Origin: Tretioscincus oriximinensis | Lineage: Eukaryota; Chordata; Lepidosauria; Squamata; Gymnophthalmidae | Length of the DNA stretch: 64,000 nucleotides | NCBI GenBank assembly: GCA_022410635.1 | Contig: JAJVDF010001226.1 | Coordinates: 83,839 to 147,838 of the forward strand | Direction: 5' to 3' | Shown here: positions 38,870 through 50,574 of the stretch, in pieces | How positions within the stretch are numbered: the first letter of the stretch is position 1 | How the letters are laid out: every line of letters starts with the position of its first letter | Notes under the pieces: model-generated | The model's database searches: none | What the model saw: the letters and a program-made list of their open reading frames with translations, nothing else | What the model was told of the DNA's origin: nothing | Position numbers and translations under genes: made by a program

Positions 38870-39043
38870 CCTGGCCCCATCCACATGGAGCCTAGTTCTG
38901 GGTCACATCTTGGGACAGAGCTTGGCCATCCACATGCCTGTAGCATGTACCATTCGGGACTTGCCATAGTCTACACTAGCAAGTGGNTGGCAGGCTCGTA
39001 TTCCAAGGGACAGACCAGAATTGGCTCCCTGTGGATGCAGTCT
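38870..39043. mobile_element. Palindromic MITE, copy 4 (diverged)
   Basis: It shares CATCCACATGGAGCCTAGTTCTGGG, GGGACAGAGCTTGGCCATCC and CTTGCCATAGTCTACACTAGC with copies 3 and 5. The outer ends are too diverged to fix a target duplication, so the boundaries are approximate. Confidence 0.65.
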
Positions 39044-39232
39044 GTCAGTGTACTGCAGTCCGAGAATTTTTGTTTGACAGCCACAACTGCTGCGTTCTCA
39101 TTTGTTTTAAACTCTCACGCCTAATTTGTGCACACTCACATGCTTGGGAGAAGGCGGGGATTGATGAGANGACGGAGGTGTGGCAACCCCTATCTGAGGG
39201 CCCCTAAGATCAATTACCGTCTCGGCTAGAGG

Positions 39233-39864
39233 TGCCACAATATCTCCCTGATGTCACAGCCAGCTCCCATGACTGCTTGGAACAACAGTAATAACCCTTG
39301 GCCTACATAAAGTCTCTGGTGTTTACTTAAATGATGGGGGTTTATTCCCAGCCCCCACCAGTAGCGTGTTTGTATAATGTTGTCCAGGAAACAAAAGATA
39401 AAGATATTTGAATTCAAACAAATAATCAGTTTATTGTTTAAAGCAAAGAAATTGAAAGAAGATAATAATAATGACTTGGCTTTTATAGAACAAGCCTGAG
39501 TTCAAGAACAGAGCTCCAAGCAACAGTAACTTGTTTCTGAAACTTAGAACGACAGGCCCTGTATTTTCTTATTTGTTCTAGCCAAGTCAAGTATCAACTT
39601 TGACTCCTCCAGGCCACCATACACTTCCACTCCCTCCCTCTGAGGCAGATAAGAAGCGGACCCCTCTGTCAACTTGCTTCACCACAAGTTTTACCGGACA
39701 GAAAGGCCAGTAGCCCTGGTCAGTTCCACTTTTATATTCTGACTAGCCCGCTACTTGAAGCCCAATTGGCTGGCTCCTCCAGCCTTGCCCCCTCCCAAAC
39801 AGGGAATCAGAAAGCCATGCCCCTGCCCAGGCCTGCTCTTCCCCCCTCCCTCTGGGATAGCACA
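39233..39864 (-). mobile_element. Possible solo LTR
   Basis: On the minus strand there is a GC-rich stretch, then GAATATAAAAGTGG (a TATA-like box at about 39731-39739), then further down GGGAATAAACCCCC (poly(A) signal) before the end. This is the U3-R-U5 layout of an LTR, and the block starts and ends TG...CA. I found no convincing short target duplication, so this is tentative. No internal coding region accompanies it. Confidence 0.3.
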
Positions 39865-40879
39865 GTAAGTATATAAAACAAATACAAACCTTAAAATGGC
39901 AAACGTCACAGGAGGTTCTCCGGAACGATGCATGACTATTCCAGCAATAGTTTATTCCAGGAAAAATGGCATTTATTGCGGGACGACTGCTGAAAAACGC
40001 TTAACACATGTGCCCGAGTCTCCCTCATCTCGCTCCGATAAAGGCAGAAATATGCTTTGTGTACGCAGCCTAAGATGCGATCTCCATAAGGCCTTTATTA
40101 TAGCATGTCTTCTCCATAGCAGCATCCCTCCCCATCGCTTTGAATATGGGCCACTTGGAGACACTTTCTATAGTCCCACCAGAGGTGCAGATCAGAACTG
40201 ACCAGAGACTACATTTAATTATGCTGTATCCACTCCTATGGTAGCAAATGTCCTGTAGAAACTTCAAAGACATGGCAGTCAGACACCAGAAGCATCTGCC
40301 ACTGTAAAATATCCTGAAAAGGGTGCTAAAGAGCCTTGGAAATCTTCCTTCAGCTTCTATCCTCAGAGCAAATTTAATTGTTCTAGGCCTGATTTGCATC
40401 TTTGTGAGAGAATCCATTTTAATAGAAGTATTAACTTGATATGTTACATTAGGCCTTATTTGCCCAAGCTCAGTAATCTGTTTTAGGACACCATATTAGT
40501 GGTAGCTACCAGTGCATTCCCTAGGGCATAGTATGCCAATATACTTCATTATTATGCAACCGTGCAGTCCAGAATTGGACCAGGAGGCCATTTTGGGTCT
40601 CCTGATCTGGAATATAGTTCATCTGTGCAGGGGGAATATGCCACACACCAGATAAAAAAAAGCCTAGAAAAGAAATGTTATCTGGAGTAGAGGTAAATGC
40701 AGAAAGATCTCTAGCTGTAAATAGGATAGACGTATTCTTCTTCTGTAATAGCTTTGCATGGACTCAGGCTGCACCCGAAAACACGATATTTAGCGAGATA
40801 GAAACAATATCACCTTCCATTCACCCTCAAGTGATCACGCATCACCCCAAGAGATTTAACAAGTGATTCACTCGCTAAA

Positions 40880-41145
40880 AAGTTCCTTTGTTACAGAATT
40901 TCCAGCCACTGCAGTTTGTGCGATTCAAAAGCAGATATTTGTAAAAAAAAAAAAAAAAACCCAAAAGCTTCATGGAGACATTCAGCAATGAGAACAAAGC
41001 AAATTCATTGGCTCTCAACTTGAAGAGAAAGCTGGGGATTGTAGTAAGCACAGCAATGCCTTATAGAACTCATCATGTGACAAGATCGCTAGGCAACGTG
41101 TCGGAACAACGAGGAAACTTTAAAGTAGGTGAGGGCAGATGGGAA
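40880..41145 (+). repeat. Dispersed repeat Z, copy 1
   Basis: It shares GCAGTTTGTGCGATTCAA, GACATTCAGCAATG, GCTGGGGATTGTAGT (41031-41045), ATCATGTGACAAGATCGC and AACGTGTCGGAAC with the inverted copy at 56190-56475, and in part with 50075-50245. The family is not recognised and there is no coding potential. Confidence 0.7.
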
Positions 41146-42739
41146 ACTTGTTATAAAATAAAGAGTAAGGCAAACCATGAGGTGGGAAAGGGGCCTCAAT
41201 TTGTCTTCCACTATTTTATTTGGAAAAAATCCTGAAGATTTCAAATTTAAATTGTAAATTTTAAACACAATTTATACATATTTCACCTAAAATATATATT
41301 TGTAATTACATTCCAAACAGGAGGAGTCCATTGCGAGAGCTGCATTGTGGCTAACACATATAGCAAATTGGGTCAGCCCTTTTAAAATGCAGACTGAACT
41401 AATTTCTTCTCCATTCCTAATAGGATTGCCTTTTTCAAATGAATAGGGACTTTTCACTGAACTCTGCAAAAAAATGAAGATTGAAGGACGTTATTGTCAC
41501 ATAATAAGTGCTGCGGAGTCCCATCTTGGGTTTTCCTTATGCTTGTCTGCCGAATGATTAATATTTAAATAGACTTCTTCATAGCCGATGGATTTATCTG
41601 AAACTGAAAGGCATAAAAGCTGGTGAATAAATTTCAAAGAATATAATAAGTTGCATTGCATCTACAGCAAGCAAAAATGACCTGGAAAATTCGTAACAAT
41701 TCAAGGAACACAGATGCTCCTCTAACAATAACAATCAGGAACATCGTTCTGAAATCTGAGCGTTTTGGGGTACTGAGTGATGTGTTTGGTATCTTGGAAA
41801 GGATGACTTCCACTGNTGTGTGCATTCCCAAATATATAAAATCAAGAGAAATTATTCATTAGCCTTTCCTCTGATTTATTGGTGGGTATAAAGGCAAGTT
41901 ATTAAGCCAAGCATAACTTTTAAACCAACTCACTATGCTGAATCTTTTCTGATGCCACATCCTGTACTTAACAGAACATCAGTTATTAAGATGAGCATTG
42001 CCCAAAAACATTTGTGCTTCTTCCTGAAAATCCCTTCACCTTTTTTTCCAGATTAGCTGAGAACAGATGCCCTTGTGCCTCTATATTTTCACATGGTGAG
42101 GTGCTTCCATAGCCCATTTAACACATGCTAAAAACACATTAGAGTGTCTCTGCAATCTAAAAGTTCTTGCCAAAACCCATCTAGGAATTTATTGATATTT
42201 ATAAAAAAAATCTTTAGTTCTCCATTCTACATGTTGGTCTCCAGCAGAATACAGTTTGCACTACCACTGACTAGATCATCCAGTCTTGCAAGTTTGCTTC
42301 CTGCAAATATCTGTGCGATATTGAAGATCCTTGCATCTCCACCTTATCAAGTGATCAATAGAATCAGAGACTANCTTGTGATTCACTTTCACTTAGCATT
42401 TTTGCCTTCTGGTCAAAATGAGAAAAGAGCTTAAAAATTACTTTACCTATCAAAATGCATTAGGTTCTTTTTGCTCTTTTGTGTCTGATTACTAACATCC
42501 ACTGGGTCAAAGGTTGTGTCTTCATAAAGTGTTTAAAATTCATTGGAGGGAATCAAAATATGTTAATTTATCAGGGTGTAAAGCAGCTGAAAGTATTCCA
42601 AACATGTACTGTTTGATATGCAAAAAGCTACTTCTTGCACCATAGTGTTCCATGTCCACAAGCAGATTTGTTGCATCTCTGCAACCTTAAAGGTGACAAT
42701 AGAAATGACAAACTTCTTTCTGAGGCCATAAGGCCAACC

Positions 42740-42960
42740 TGGTCCAGCAGAGAAGAAAAAGAACTGGGTTTTTATACCCTGCTTTACTCATCCAAAGGGA
42801 CTCAAAGTGGCTTACATCTGAAGGCTTACATTCTATCTTCCCCAACACATTGTAACAGTACCAATTCATTTGCAAGTGATTGCTCATTTTTGAACAATTA
42901 AGTTGGCTGATGCAAAGTCCATAGAAGGCACTCATCTCTCTTCACAGCAAACACATGGGC
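42740..42960 (-). mobile_element. tRNA-derived SINE, copy 3 (diverged)
   Basis: The tail side matches the other copies (AACTGGGTTTTTATACCC, GGGACTCAAAGTGGCTTACA, TTACATTCTATCTTCCCC). The tRNA-like head is decayed. Confidence 0.65.
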
Positions 42961-43852
42961 ACCTGCACCCTCAGAGACACCTCCCTGAGATATGTTTTTT
43001 GGTGGAGACACAGTCTAAGATTAGTTCTAGTCCCAATAGTGTAATATTCAAACACAATTTTTTCATCTGATGATGTACAAGTGGCTTTAATTTGGTTGAT
43101 TATTAATCCTGGGTGGTGGTTTTGTTTTTATGGTGTTATGTATTATTTGTATATGTCATATGTATCTGTGTAACTGTATATATATATGTTATTATAACAT
43201 TTTGAAAAAGATTAATTAAAATGCAAATTATATGCCAAATCCATGTGTAATATTTGCACAAAAATGAGCATACACTAAAAAAAATTAACTCCCATGTATT
43301 AAATTTTCCTTCCCATTTTCTTGCTACTACTCTTCTGTGAACTGTAATAGGTTTTGATTAATTGGTGTGGCAAATCCAGTAGGATATTAATCAAATTCAA
43401 ATCTTCTAACATCATTTGCCATCATATCTGGTAACAGCCCACCTTTTCTTCTAACAATGATCTTAGGCAGAAGGATTTTTCTGGCAGTTCTCACAATATT
43501 GTCAACAATGGCACTGTATCAGTTGCTTCACAGCTTTCTTAGATTTGGATCTCTTGGATATTTTAGATTAGTGTGAAATTCAGGACCATCTGNTAAATTG
43601 TGTCATTTTTATTAACATGTACACCACCCCAATTACTCTTTTCACTCTATTTCACACACACATGTACAGAAAAATACTATATTATTACAATTTTCTATTT
43701 TTATCTCATCCCATGCTATACCCAGATATCAGGGTGAGTTATAATAAAACCAATATAAGAACAATGAAAAATCAACTTACTAAAACAATGAATAATGCCT
43801 GAAAGAGGAGGGGACTCTGTTTCTTCAATCAAAAATAGGGAATTATAAGCTC

Positions 43853-44077
43853 TTATGTTCTTATGGATGGATGTCTGGATGCTGCCTCTGGGATGAAGCA
43901 ACAGATAGTGCTCGTGAAATGCCACTTGNAGGGAATCATGAATAGGTGCATATTTTGCTTTCCTCTGTTCGGACTGCCCAGGTGCATTTGGTGGGCCTCT
44001 GTATGAGACAGAATGCTGGACTAGATGGGCTGTGGCCTGGTCCAGTATGGCTCTTCTTACGTTCTTAAGTTCTTATG
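43853..44077 (+). mobile_element. CR1-type LINE 3' end
   Basis: Closely similar to the copy ending at 6827: GGATGGATGTCTGGATGCTG, GGTGGGCCTCTGTATGAGA, GACTAGATGGGCTGTGGCC. It ends in TTCTTACG, TTCTTAAG and TTCTTATG octamers. A TTCTTATG unit also precedes it. Confidence 0.8.
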
Positions 44078-44590
44078 AATCTGTTCCAAAGTCCACCTCA
44101 CACTGTGGACCAGCATTTTATTCTGGGTTTCTCCAGCAGAAGACAAAAGCAAAGCCTTCATTTGATCACATCTTCATGCAAATGGTCTTTGGAGACCTCC
44201 TGCCTGCCTCTCCAACCTGGAAGCAGTGCTTGTACATCCATTTTAGTAGCTCTTTACTCCTGCCCTCCATGAATTGATGTTGCTCATTTCTTCAAGCTAT
44301 CCAGGCATACTGTCACCATGTCTTCTCGTAAGAAATTCCATAGATGGATGACTCTGTAGGTGTGAGTTCTAAATTTCCTGACAGTCTTCTTCATAGAGAG
44401 CCCCTTTGATTCTAGTATTATGTGACAGAGATAGATCTTAGGATTGCCGGTTCCTGGTCTATTCACTGTTTTTATAGGAAAGATTGATGTGAAATAGCTG
44501 ACTACTGACTACATTATCCATTCTCTGAATGTAAAAGGGCAAAAAGTACTCTTAGAAGTCTTTTAGAAATATCTAAAAGGGAAAAATATA

Positions 44591-44664
44591 CTGCTCAAAA
44601 CAATTAAGGGAACACTTGAAAATAACATGTTATGTTAAAGTGTTCCCTTAATTGTTTTGAGCAG
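44591..44664. mobile_element. 74-bp perfect hairpin (mini-MITE)
   Basis: The first 27 bases, starting CTGCTCAAAACAATTAAGGG, are repeated exactly in reverse complement as the last 27 (44638-44664), with a 20-nt spacer that contains AACATGTT. The flanks are TATA on the left and CTTA on the right, so a TA duplication is possible but not clean. Ends of this type occur on Tc1/mariner-type elements as I recall, but I cannot name the family. Confidence 0.8.
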
Positions 44665-45040
44665 CTTATTTGCTGATGCATCCTTGTTATTATTATTATA
44701 TCTTTCTTTTCTTTCAACCTTTAAGTTATTATAAGCACTTACATATTCCTCTGGTATAATTCGTCAAAAAAGTTGGGATGCATCTCCAGTTATCATTCTA
44801 GGTCTATAGAGGCATCTTCAAACTTAGTAGCCTCCTTGTTCTGAAGTGGAAATGAAGAGCACACAGTGGATGTCCACTTGTCTCAAAAGTGGAGTTATGG
44901 CCTTGATCTACTAAGGGATTATCTACATAGCCCCAAACAAGATACTGACAATATGGTCTAATGCAAAATCTTATTTTTAAAGGCACTTGCTTAGAACAAG
45001 CTGATTAAATTGTTAATTTCAGAACAAGTGGTAATTATAG

Positions 45041-45331
45041 AAATATTTTGTAAAGGAAGCTGCTGATACATGTTTTAATGCAGTACTAAATGCACTTCGG
45101 ATGTTTGACCAAGGAAGCAATGGTCCACTTCATAAAACTTTACTAATGTCTATAATTAATCATAAAGAAGAAAATGACAGAGGAGAGCTCTATTTTAAAA
45201 AGAATTGTTCTGGAACAGCACTTCATCTTTTTGCAAAACTATCAGACACATTGGAAAAGAATGTTAAACAAACATTTATTGAAAGAAAAGGCAAAATATT
45301 AATGGTCTCAGAAGAGAAACAAGAGTATTAA
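45041..45331 (+). other. Unrecognised open frame of about 97 codons
   Basis: Open from after the TAG at 45038 to the TAA at 45329. The first ATG is at 45101 and the segment KEAADTCFNAVLNALRMFDQ precedes it in frame. The composition (ENDRGELYFKKNCSGTALHLF, FIERKGKILMVSEEKQEY) looks protein-like rather than random. There is no clear acceptor, donor or poly(A) signal and I recognise no family. It could be a fragment of a transposon or pseudogene, or chance. Confidence 0.2.
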
Positions 45332-47017
45332 AGAAAATGGGAAGTTGCTAGAGGATATTATACAAATGCATATGAAGACTTGCAGATTGGAACGTGGGAT
45401 TCATTCCAACAGTTCCTCTTAATATAGTTTGGGAGGAGATAAGAAGGAATTTGGACTGAATTCCAATTTTCCCTCCACTCCAAACTAGACTTTTGGACTC
45501 CACTGTTGACTGTGAAGTGAGGAATTTGGACAATTTTTGAATGAAAACCATCCAGCTCTGGATGGGGAGAGGCTGAGATATCCCCCCATCCAATTCTTAG
45601 CACCTGTGGACATAGCTAAGTGGTGTAGTACGGGGGATAAAAATGCAATTTCTTCCACTCTGTATTATCCTTTATGGATCTCCACAGCAGATCTTTACTG
45701 TCCCTGTAAAAGTCAGGCAGGGTAGGATTGATCAGTATTTGGAGACGCCATCATTTCCTGATCAATTGTGCTGTGCCCTGTTCCTCTGCTGATATTTGCA
45801 AAACAATATGTCATCAGAAATGCAGTATCCAATTGCCATTATGCATTAGCGGCCTGTATTTTTCATAATTGACAGTTCTAGAAACTGTCAGCCAATCAAA
45901 ATGCATAGTGCAAAAGCATAATTGCTGCATTCACAGCGTATAATTATACTGGCTGACAGTTGCTAGAACTGGTATCCATTTAAAATGTACTCTGCAGCAA
46001 TCATGTCATTGTGCCACGTATTTCAAATGGCTGACAGTTCATAAATCTGTTTTATCCTCCAGAATTTGGAACTTTTAATTAGGATTTGAGAAAGATACTA
46101 NGATTGTGTAAAGCAAAATTACCTACTGCTGAGAAAGTGATTAGTCATTAAATCACCAGTTTAACCACAAAAAGTAAGTTTTCACCTCAGTGGTAACACA
46201 CAGAGTAATAATATTCCAGGCATGGTTGCTATTGCACAGTCTATTATACAGTANTTGATATGCCTAGAATAACTTAATAAAACTACTCTCCTCCTCATTA
46301 CTTCTAATTTAAAGATAGTGCATAAGCATTATGGCAAAGCTCACCAGTTTCAAAAGCTAAGCAGAAAGGGTGGTCATTTCCACACCATGTGCCTTGATCC
46401 ACAATACTGAAAATGTTTCCTAGATTGAAAAAAGCAATTCAGCCTGCAACAGGATAAACGCAACATAGTGCAGTACAAGGGTTATAGGAACTCCACAATG
46501 TGTCCTAGAGGCAATTTATTAGTACATTTAGAACCAACTTTTAAAATAGACCTTTCCAGAGAAAAATGGTGCCCTGCTCTGTTCTCTGCATGGCCAATCA
46601 GAGTGGCAGTGGTCCTTGTAGTTCATGGTCCATAATACCACTTAAGAAAATNACTGAACAATGATATTATTAGGAGCGGTGAAAATGTCTAAAAGCTTTT
46701 TATTATTATTATGCTTTAAAATATCACATAAGATGTAGTGCTGGTTTTTTGAAGTGTTTTTGCAAAAAGAAATCTTCAGTTAAAGGGCACAACAAATAGA
46801 CTATAAAAACACAATTTTCATTGCTGCTGTTTTATCAAGATTAAAGAAAATGAAATGNGTACATTTTACCAAATAGTCAACAGAAGAAATTTAATTTTCT
46901 AGAATTAAAGAGCATTTTAATTAAACTTTCTAGCCCTGAGACGTCACATACACAATCATGTATAGAGTATGTATATGTTACTCGTTGTTAACATGATTAT
47001 TGGAAGCACAGAATTTT

Positions 47018-47061
47018 GATGATGATAATGATGAGATGAGGATGATGAGGATGAGGATGAT
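47018..47061 (+). repeat. (GAT)n-like microsatellite
   Basis: Irregular GATGATGAGGATGAGGATGA repeats directly to the left of the CR1 end at 47061, and probably derived from that element's tail. Confidence 0.85.
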
Positions 47062-47226
47062 CATAGAATCATAGAGATGAAAGGTACCTCCAGGGTCACT
47101 GGGTTCAACCCCCTTCTCAATGCAGGATTCATTAAACTATCCCAGACAGATGACTGTTCAGCCTCTGTTTGAAGACTTCCAGCGAAGGCGAACCCACCTC
47201 CTCCTGTGGCTAACTGTTTCACCGAT
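47061..47226 (-). mobile_element. CR1-type LINE 3' end (ATTCTATG class)
   Basis: The minus-strand copy starts, in plus orientation, with CATAGAATCATAGAGATGAA and continues ACCTCCAGGGTCACTGGGTTC, the classical sauropsid CR1 3' end. It extends into the last codons of ORF2 (GAAGACTTCCAGCGAAGGCG). Confidence 0.9.
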
Positions 47227-48989
47227 GATGATATTCCACTAGTGATTATTATAGCAAGAGCAGCAACAACAAAATGAAGGTTTCCCTCATACCGTTTTTT
47301 TGTAATAAGTATTTATAGGAAAATTTTGTGATAGCTTCGAGATAAACTCTAAATATATTACCACACATTACCTCTATCACACTTCTGGTAATATCTGGTA
47401 ATATTACCACACATAATTATATTGCTACACATCAGTTATTTGAATGTAAGCCATTTACTCACAGTGGCTGATATATGCTGAGCACTGTAACTCAAATTCT
47501 AAACTGGTATCATTTCCACGTTCCCCTTAAGATTTATTGTTAATGGATATCGTAGATCTAAAAGGGAAAGGTATAGAGTGAAAGCAACTAATGTTACAGA
47601 TTTTAGCTTGCTCATGAAAAAATATTTCCAAAATATGAAGAGGATTTGTGTGTGTGTATGTTTGTATGTTACCATAGGATTCTGCTTCAACTGCTTTTTT
47701 TAAACATCAGTATTTGTTTTGTATCTTTGAAATGGTCTAATGACTGATTAAATAAACATTTTAAAGCTAAAGTAATATTAATATGGGATATAGCTTTGCA
47801 CCTTCAATGGGGTTCCAAAGATTATCTCCCATTAAAGATACAGAACCCCTTGCTACTTTTTTTTTTCTGGTAAGCTTCTGAGATGGCATATGACCTTCTT
47901 TTCTATCACATTCTTTCAGAAGACATCTGCTTGAGGGCAATTGAATGTTTTATGCTTTTCTTCAATGGATGTATTCATATGATACTGGAAAAGAGCCAAA
48001 CACATTCTCAATGTCTAGGAAAAGTGATTCTTTTAAACCTTTTACATGTTTTGATGCCACCTCCAATGGGAGAGGTGGCTGGAAGTATTGTGCACTTTTA
48101 GAGAATCCACAATGATTAAATGTATGAAATTGCTGTATGTGGCTAGCATTGCTGTGTAGATGCAGATGCTGTCTTTTCTCCTCTGCGCCAAACATGCCTA
48201 GTTTTTCAAGACTGTGTTTGCTTTGTTCAATAAAGGCTCCCCAAGTGGATCCAGTTTTGGTAGCTCCTAGTAAATACCAGCTGCTCTGAAGACCTGACTA
48301 AAGTTTATTTACTTTAACATGGAGATGAAGCCTCAATTTCTGCTCTTAAGACTAAAGTGCGTGCACACAAATATACACGATATTTCCTTGCCTGCTTCTT
48401 GCCAGGATGTTCCAACATCTTCATTCTTCAGTCACATATGCCATCCTTTGCCATGCATCAGTAATAAAGGTGTAAGGGTCAGCAATTTATTGATTGCTGG
48501 TATTTTCTGACATCATAGTGAAATGGCCTGTATTGACCTTCTAAGCCTCCTTGTGCCTTTGGTTAATTGGGAAAAGGCAGTATCTCTTGAAAAGAAAACA
48601 GCTTCCTGGTTTAGCCCCACACTGAGCATGCTCAAGAGTATAGCCTGGTTACTTGGCTCTGTACCCTGGTTACTCATCTCTCTATTCCATGGACTTAAAG
48701 ATTTGTTTGCATTTGCTTGTGACTGGAGTAAGATAAGGTTTGCTGGGGCTGGTGAATGAGTTATTTTGGAACTTAAAGCAATTGCGTGTCATGTGGTGGG
48801 GCCTTAGTTTCTGATCCCCTTATGATCTTGATGATTAGTCTTTTATGAATTTTTTATCCTTTGTATCTTAAACCTTCCTGAAGTGAGATGTGCAGGATTA
48901 CTATCTGCCGCTGCTCAGTATAGTTTCTCATCAGTTGAGCACTTCCTTGGGGGATTGTAGAAACATTCAAGGAAATCTTGCAAAATAAA

Positions 48990-49276
48990 AAAACCCTGAG
49001 TTCTTATACCCCGCTTTTTTATCTTTCAAGGGGACTCAAAGTGGCTTCCAAGGGTATTTTTGCCCGAAGGCTGACATTCTATCTTCCTCACTAGGCTGCG
49101 GAGGTTCCATGTATCTACTTGCAGTCAGTTGCAATTTCTTGCAATTCATGCTTTCGAATAGCTGGATTGGCTAGAGCTACAGGCCAGTAGAAGGTGTTCA
49201 CCTCTCCCCATGTTCAACCCAGGGCTTCGAAACCCCATCTCCCAGATGAGAGGCAGATTCCTTAGCAACTGAGCTA
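48990..49276 (-). mobile_element. tRNA-derived SINE, copy 4 (most complete)
   Basis: On the minus strand it starts with the box A-like TAGCTCAGTTGCTAAGG (49276-49260). A box B-like GGTTTCGAAGCC follows at about 49234-49223. The body is unrelated to tRNA (GCATGAATTGCAAGAAATTG), and the tail reads AAGCCACTTTGAGTCCCCTT...GGGTATAAGAACTC. The two internal RNA polymerase III boxes, spaced as in a tRNA head, identify it as a tRNA-derived SINE. This copy explains the partial ones at 8651, 37955 and 42740. Confidence 0.85.
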
Positions 49277-49319
49277 TCTATTCCTGTATTGCAAAGTTAA
49301 ATCACAGGCTTGGAAGCCA

Positions 49320-49500
49320 TATTCATTTTACTGCCTTTCCAATAAAAAAAATGTCCAGGCAGTTTACAATTATCAGAAAGATGCAATAAAAATTAATATA
49401 CTAATAAAGAGTAAATATAAACAAACAGAAAAAACATTGTAAGTACGTACAAAATAAATTATATATTAAAACAAATTATTGTAATACATAATCAGTTACA
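49320..49500 (-). mobile_element. LINE-like 3' tail, low complexity
   Basis: TTTTACTGCCTTTCC...GGCAGTTTACAATTATC with an A-rich continuation resembles the LINE 3' region seen at 27140-27250. No coding part is present. Confidence 0.35.
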
Positions 49501-50074
49501 CAAAAATTCACAGTTGGGCAAAACACAAACAACAACCCCAAGACNGTACACCATGCTGGTATCAACCATCGCTCTTACGTCCTGGCAACTCCAGAACNCA
49601 TTGGAGCCAAGTTCTCCCCTCTACTGCCTAACCTTGGCTAAGCTTCATCAGGCGGAAAGGAAAAAAGTAGCTAGGGAAAGTGGTGGCTGCAAAGCTTCTG
49701 CCCCTTACAAAGATTGGTAGATAAGTAGGTGGAAATTCAAAAGGAACCCTAAATGGTGAAAGCAATCCATGTTTTTCTCTTTAGGTATCATGTCACATTT
49801 CCTTGAAACATGTTCTTGTGCCCTCGCAAGTCACATCTGTATCCTGGTGGAAAGGGTGGGCCCTCAGAATGCCAACTTCACTCTCCTCCTCTATAGCAGT
49901 GTTAGGCCCAATCCCCACACGTTTTCCTGCATGTTGGACATGATATTACCTTCTGTCCGCCCCATGGAACCATGCAAGTACAGTGTTCCATGCGCTCAAA
50001 AGGCCTTTGCCAACATATTTTATCCCATTCAGCAGTAGGCATTTTGTAAANTTCAAAAGGAAGCTATATCGTTT

Positions 50075-50245
50075 TCAAAATGCAAATTATAAAATGTTCA
50101 TTGGCTCTTGGGAATTGTATGCAGGCTTGCAAAGAATGCTGGGGATTGTAGTCAGGCAAGTGCAGCAATGCCTTTGGGGGCTTGTCATGTGACCCGATTG
50201 GTGTCGCGGGCAGCTTGGAAGCCTTAAGGTAGGTGGGGATGAGTG
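50075..50245 (+). repeat. Dispersed repeat Z, copy 2
   Basis: It contains GAATGCTGGGGATTGTAGT (50134-50152), CAGCAATGCCTTTGGGG, TCATGTGACCCGATTGGTG and a TTAAGGTAGGTGGGGATGAG end, matching repeat Z copy 1. It is partial at the left. Confidence 0.65.
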
Positions 50246-50574
50246 CTGAATGCGTTGGGTTTTTTAAGCGTGGCAGACCCTGTTGTGGGGAAGCTCCCTT
50301 AGGTGCAGCTGAGATTCTTACATATTGGGACTGCACTATACCTCATAACTTATTGTGAAATGGGACCTGATAAGTAATGTTACACAGGCATGCTCCACAA
50401 TTTGGGAATTGCATACTGACAAAATATTTTCATATTTTTTCAACACTAAAAAAGCGGCATGTCACAAATTGAAGAACTGATTCCTCTCGAGAAGTCTTAA
50501 GGCTTATTCTTAGGCAAAAAGATTTTCATGCCTGCCATTCAGGTATTTTTATAGTATTTTTATACAAAAACATA

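Larger units (their letters stand above)
38361..40073. mobile_element. Possible composite DNA-transposon region with AGGCTGCGT ends
   Basis: The left boundary AGGCTGCGTGCACAC and the right boundary, reversed AGGCTGCGTACACA, are 1.7 kb apart and could be terminal inverted repeats. Between them lie a perfect 20-bp palindrome (38401-38420), a GC-rich inverted and direct repeat block (38470-38800), palindromic MITE copy 4 and a possible solo LTR. Whether the two ends belong to one insertion is inference. It might instead be two independent short elements of one family. Confidence 0.35.

Noticed and set aside
48990..49276. A tRNA gene (box A and box B motifs)
   Set aside because: The boxes belong to a SINE head: the cloverleaf arms do not pair well, the body continues into non-tRNA sequence, and related copies occur in the window.
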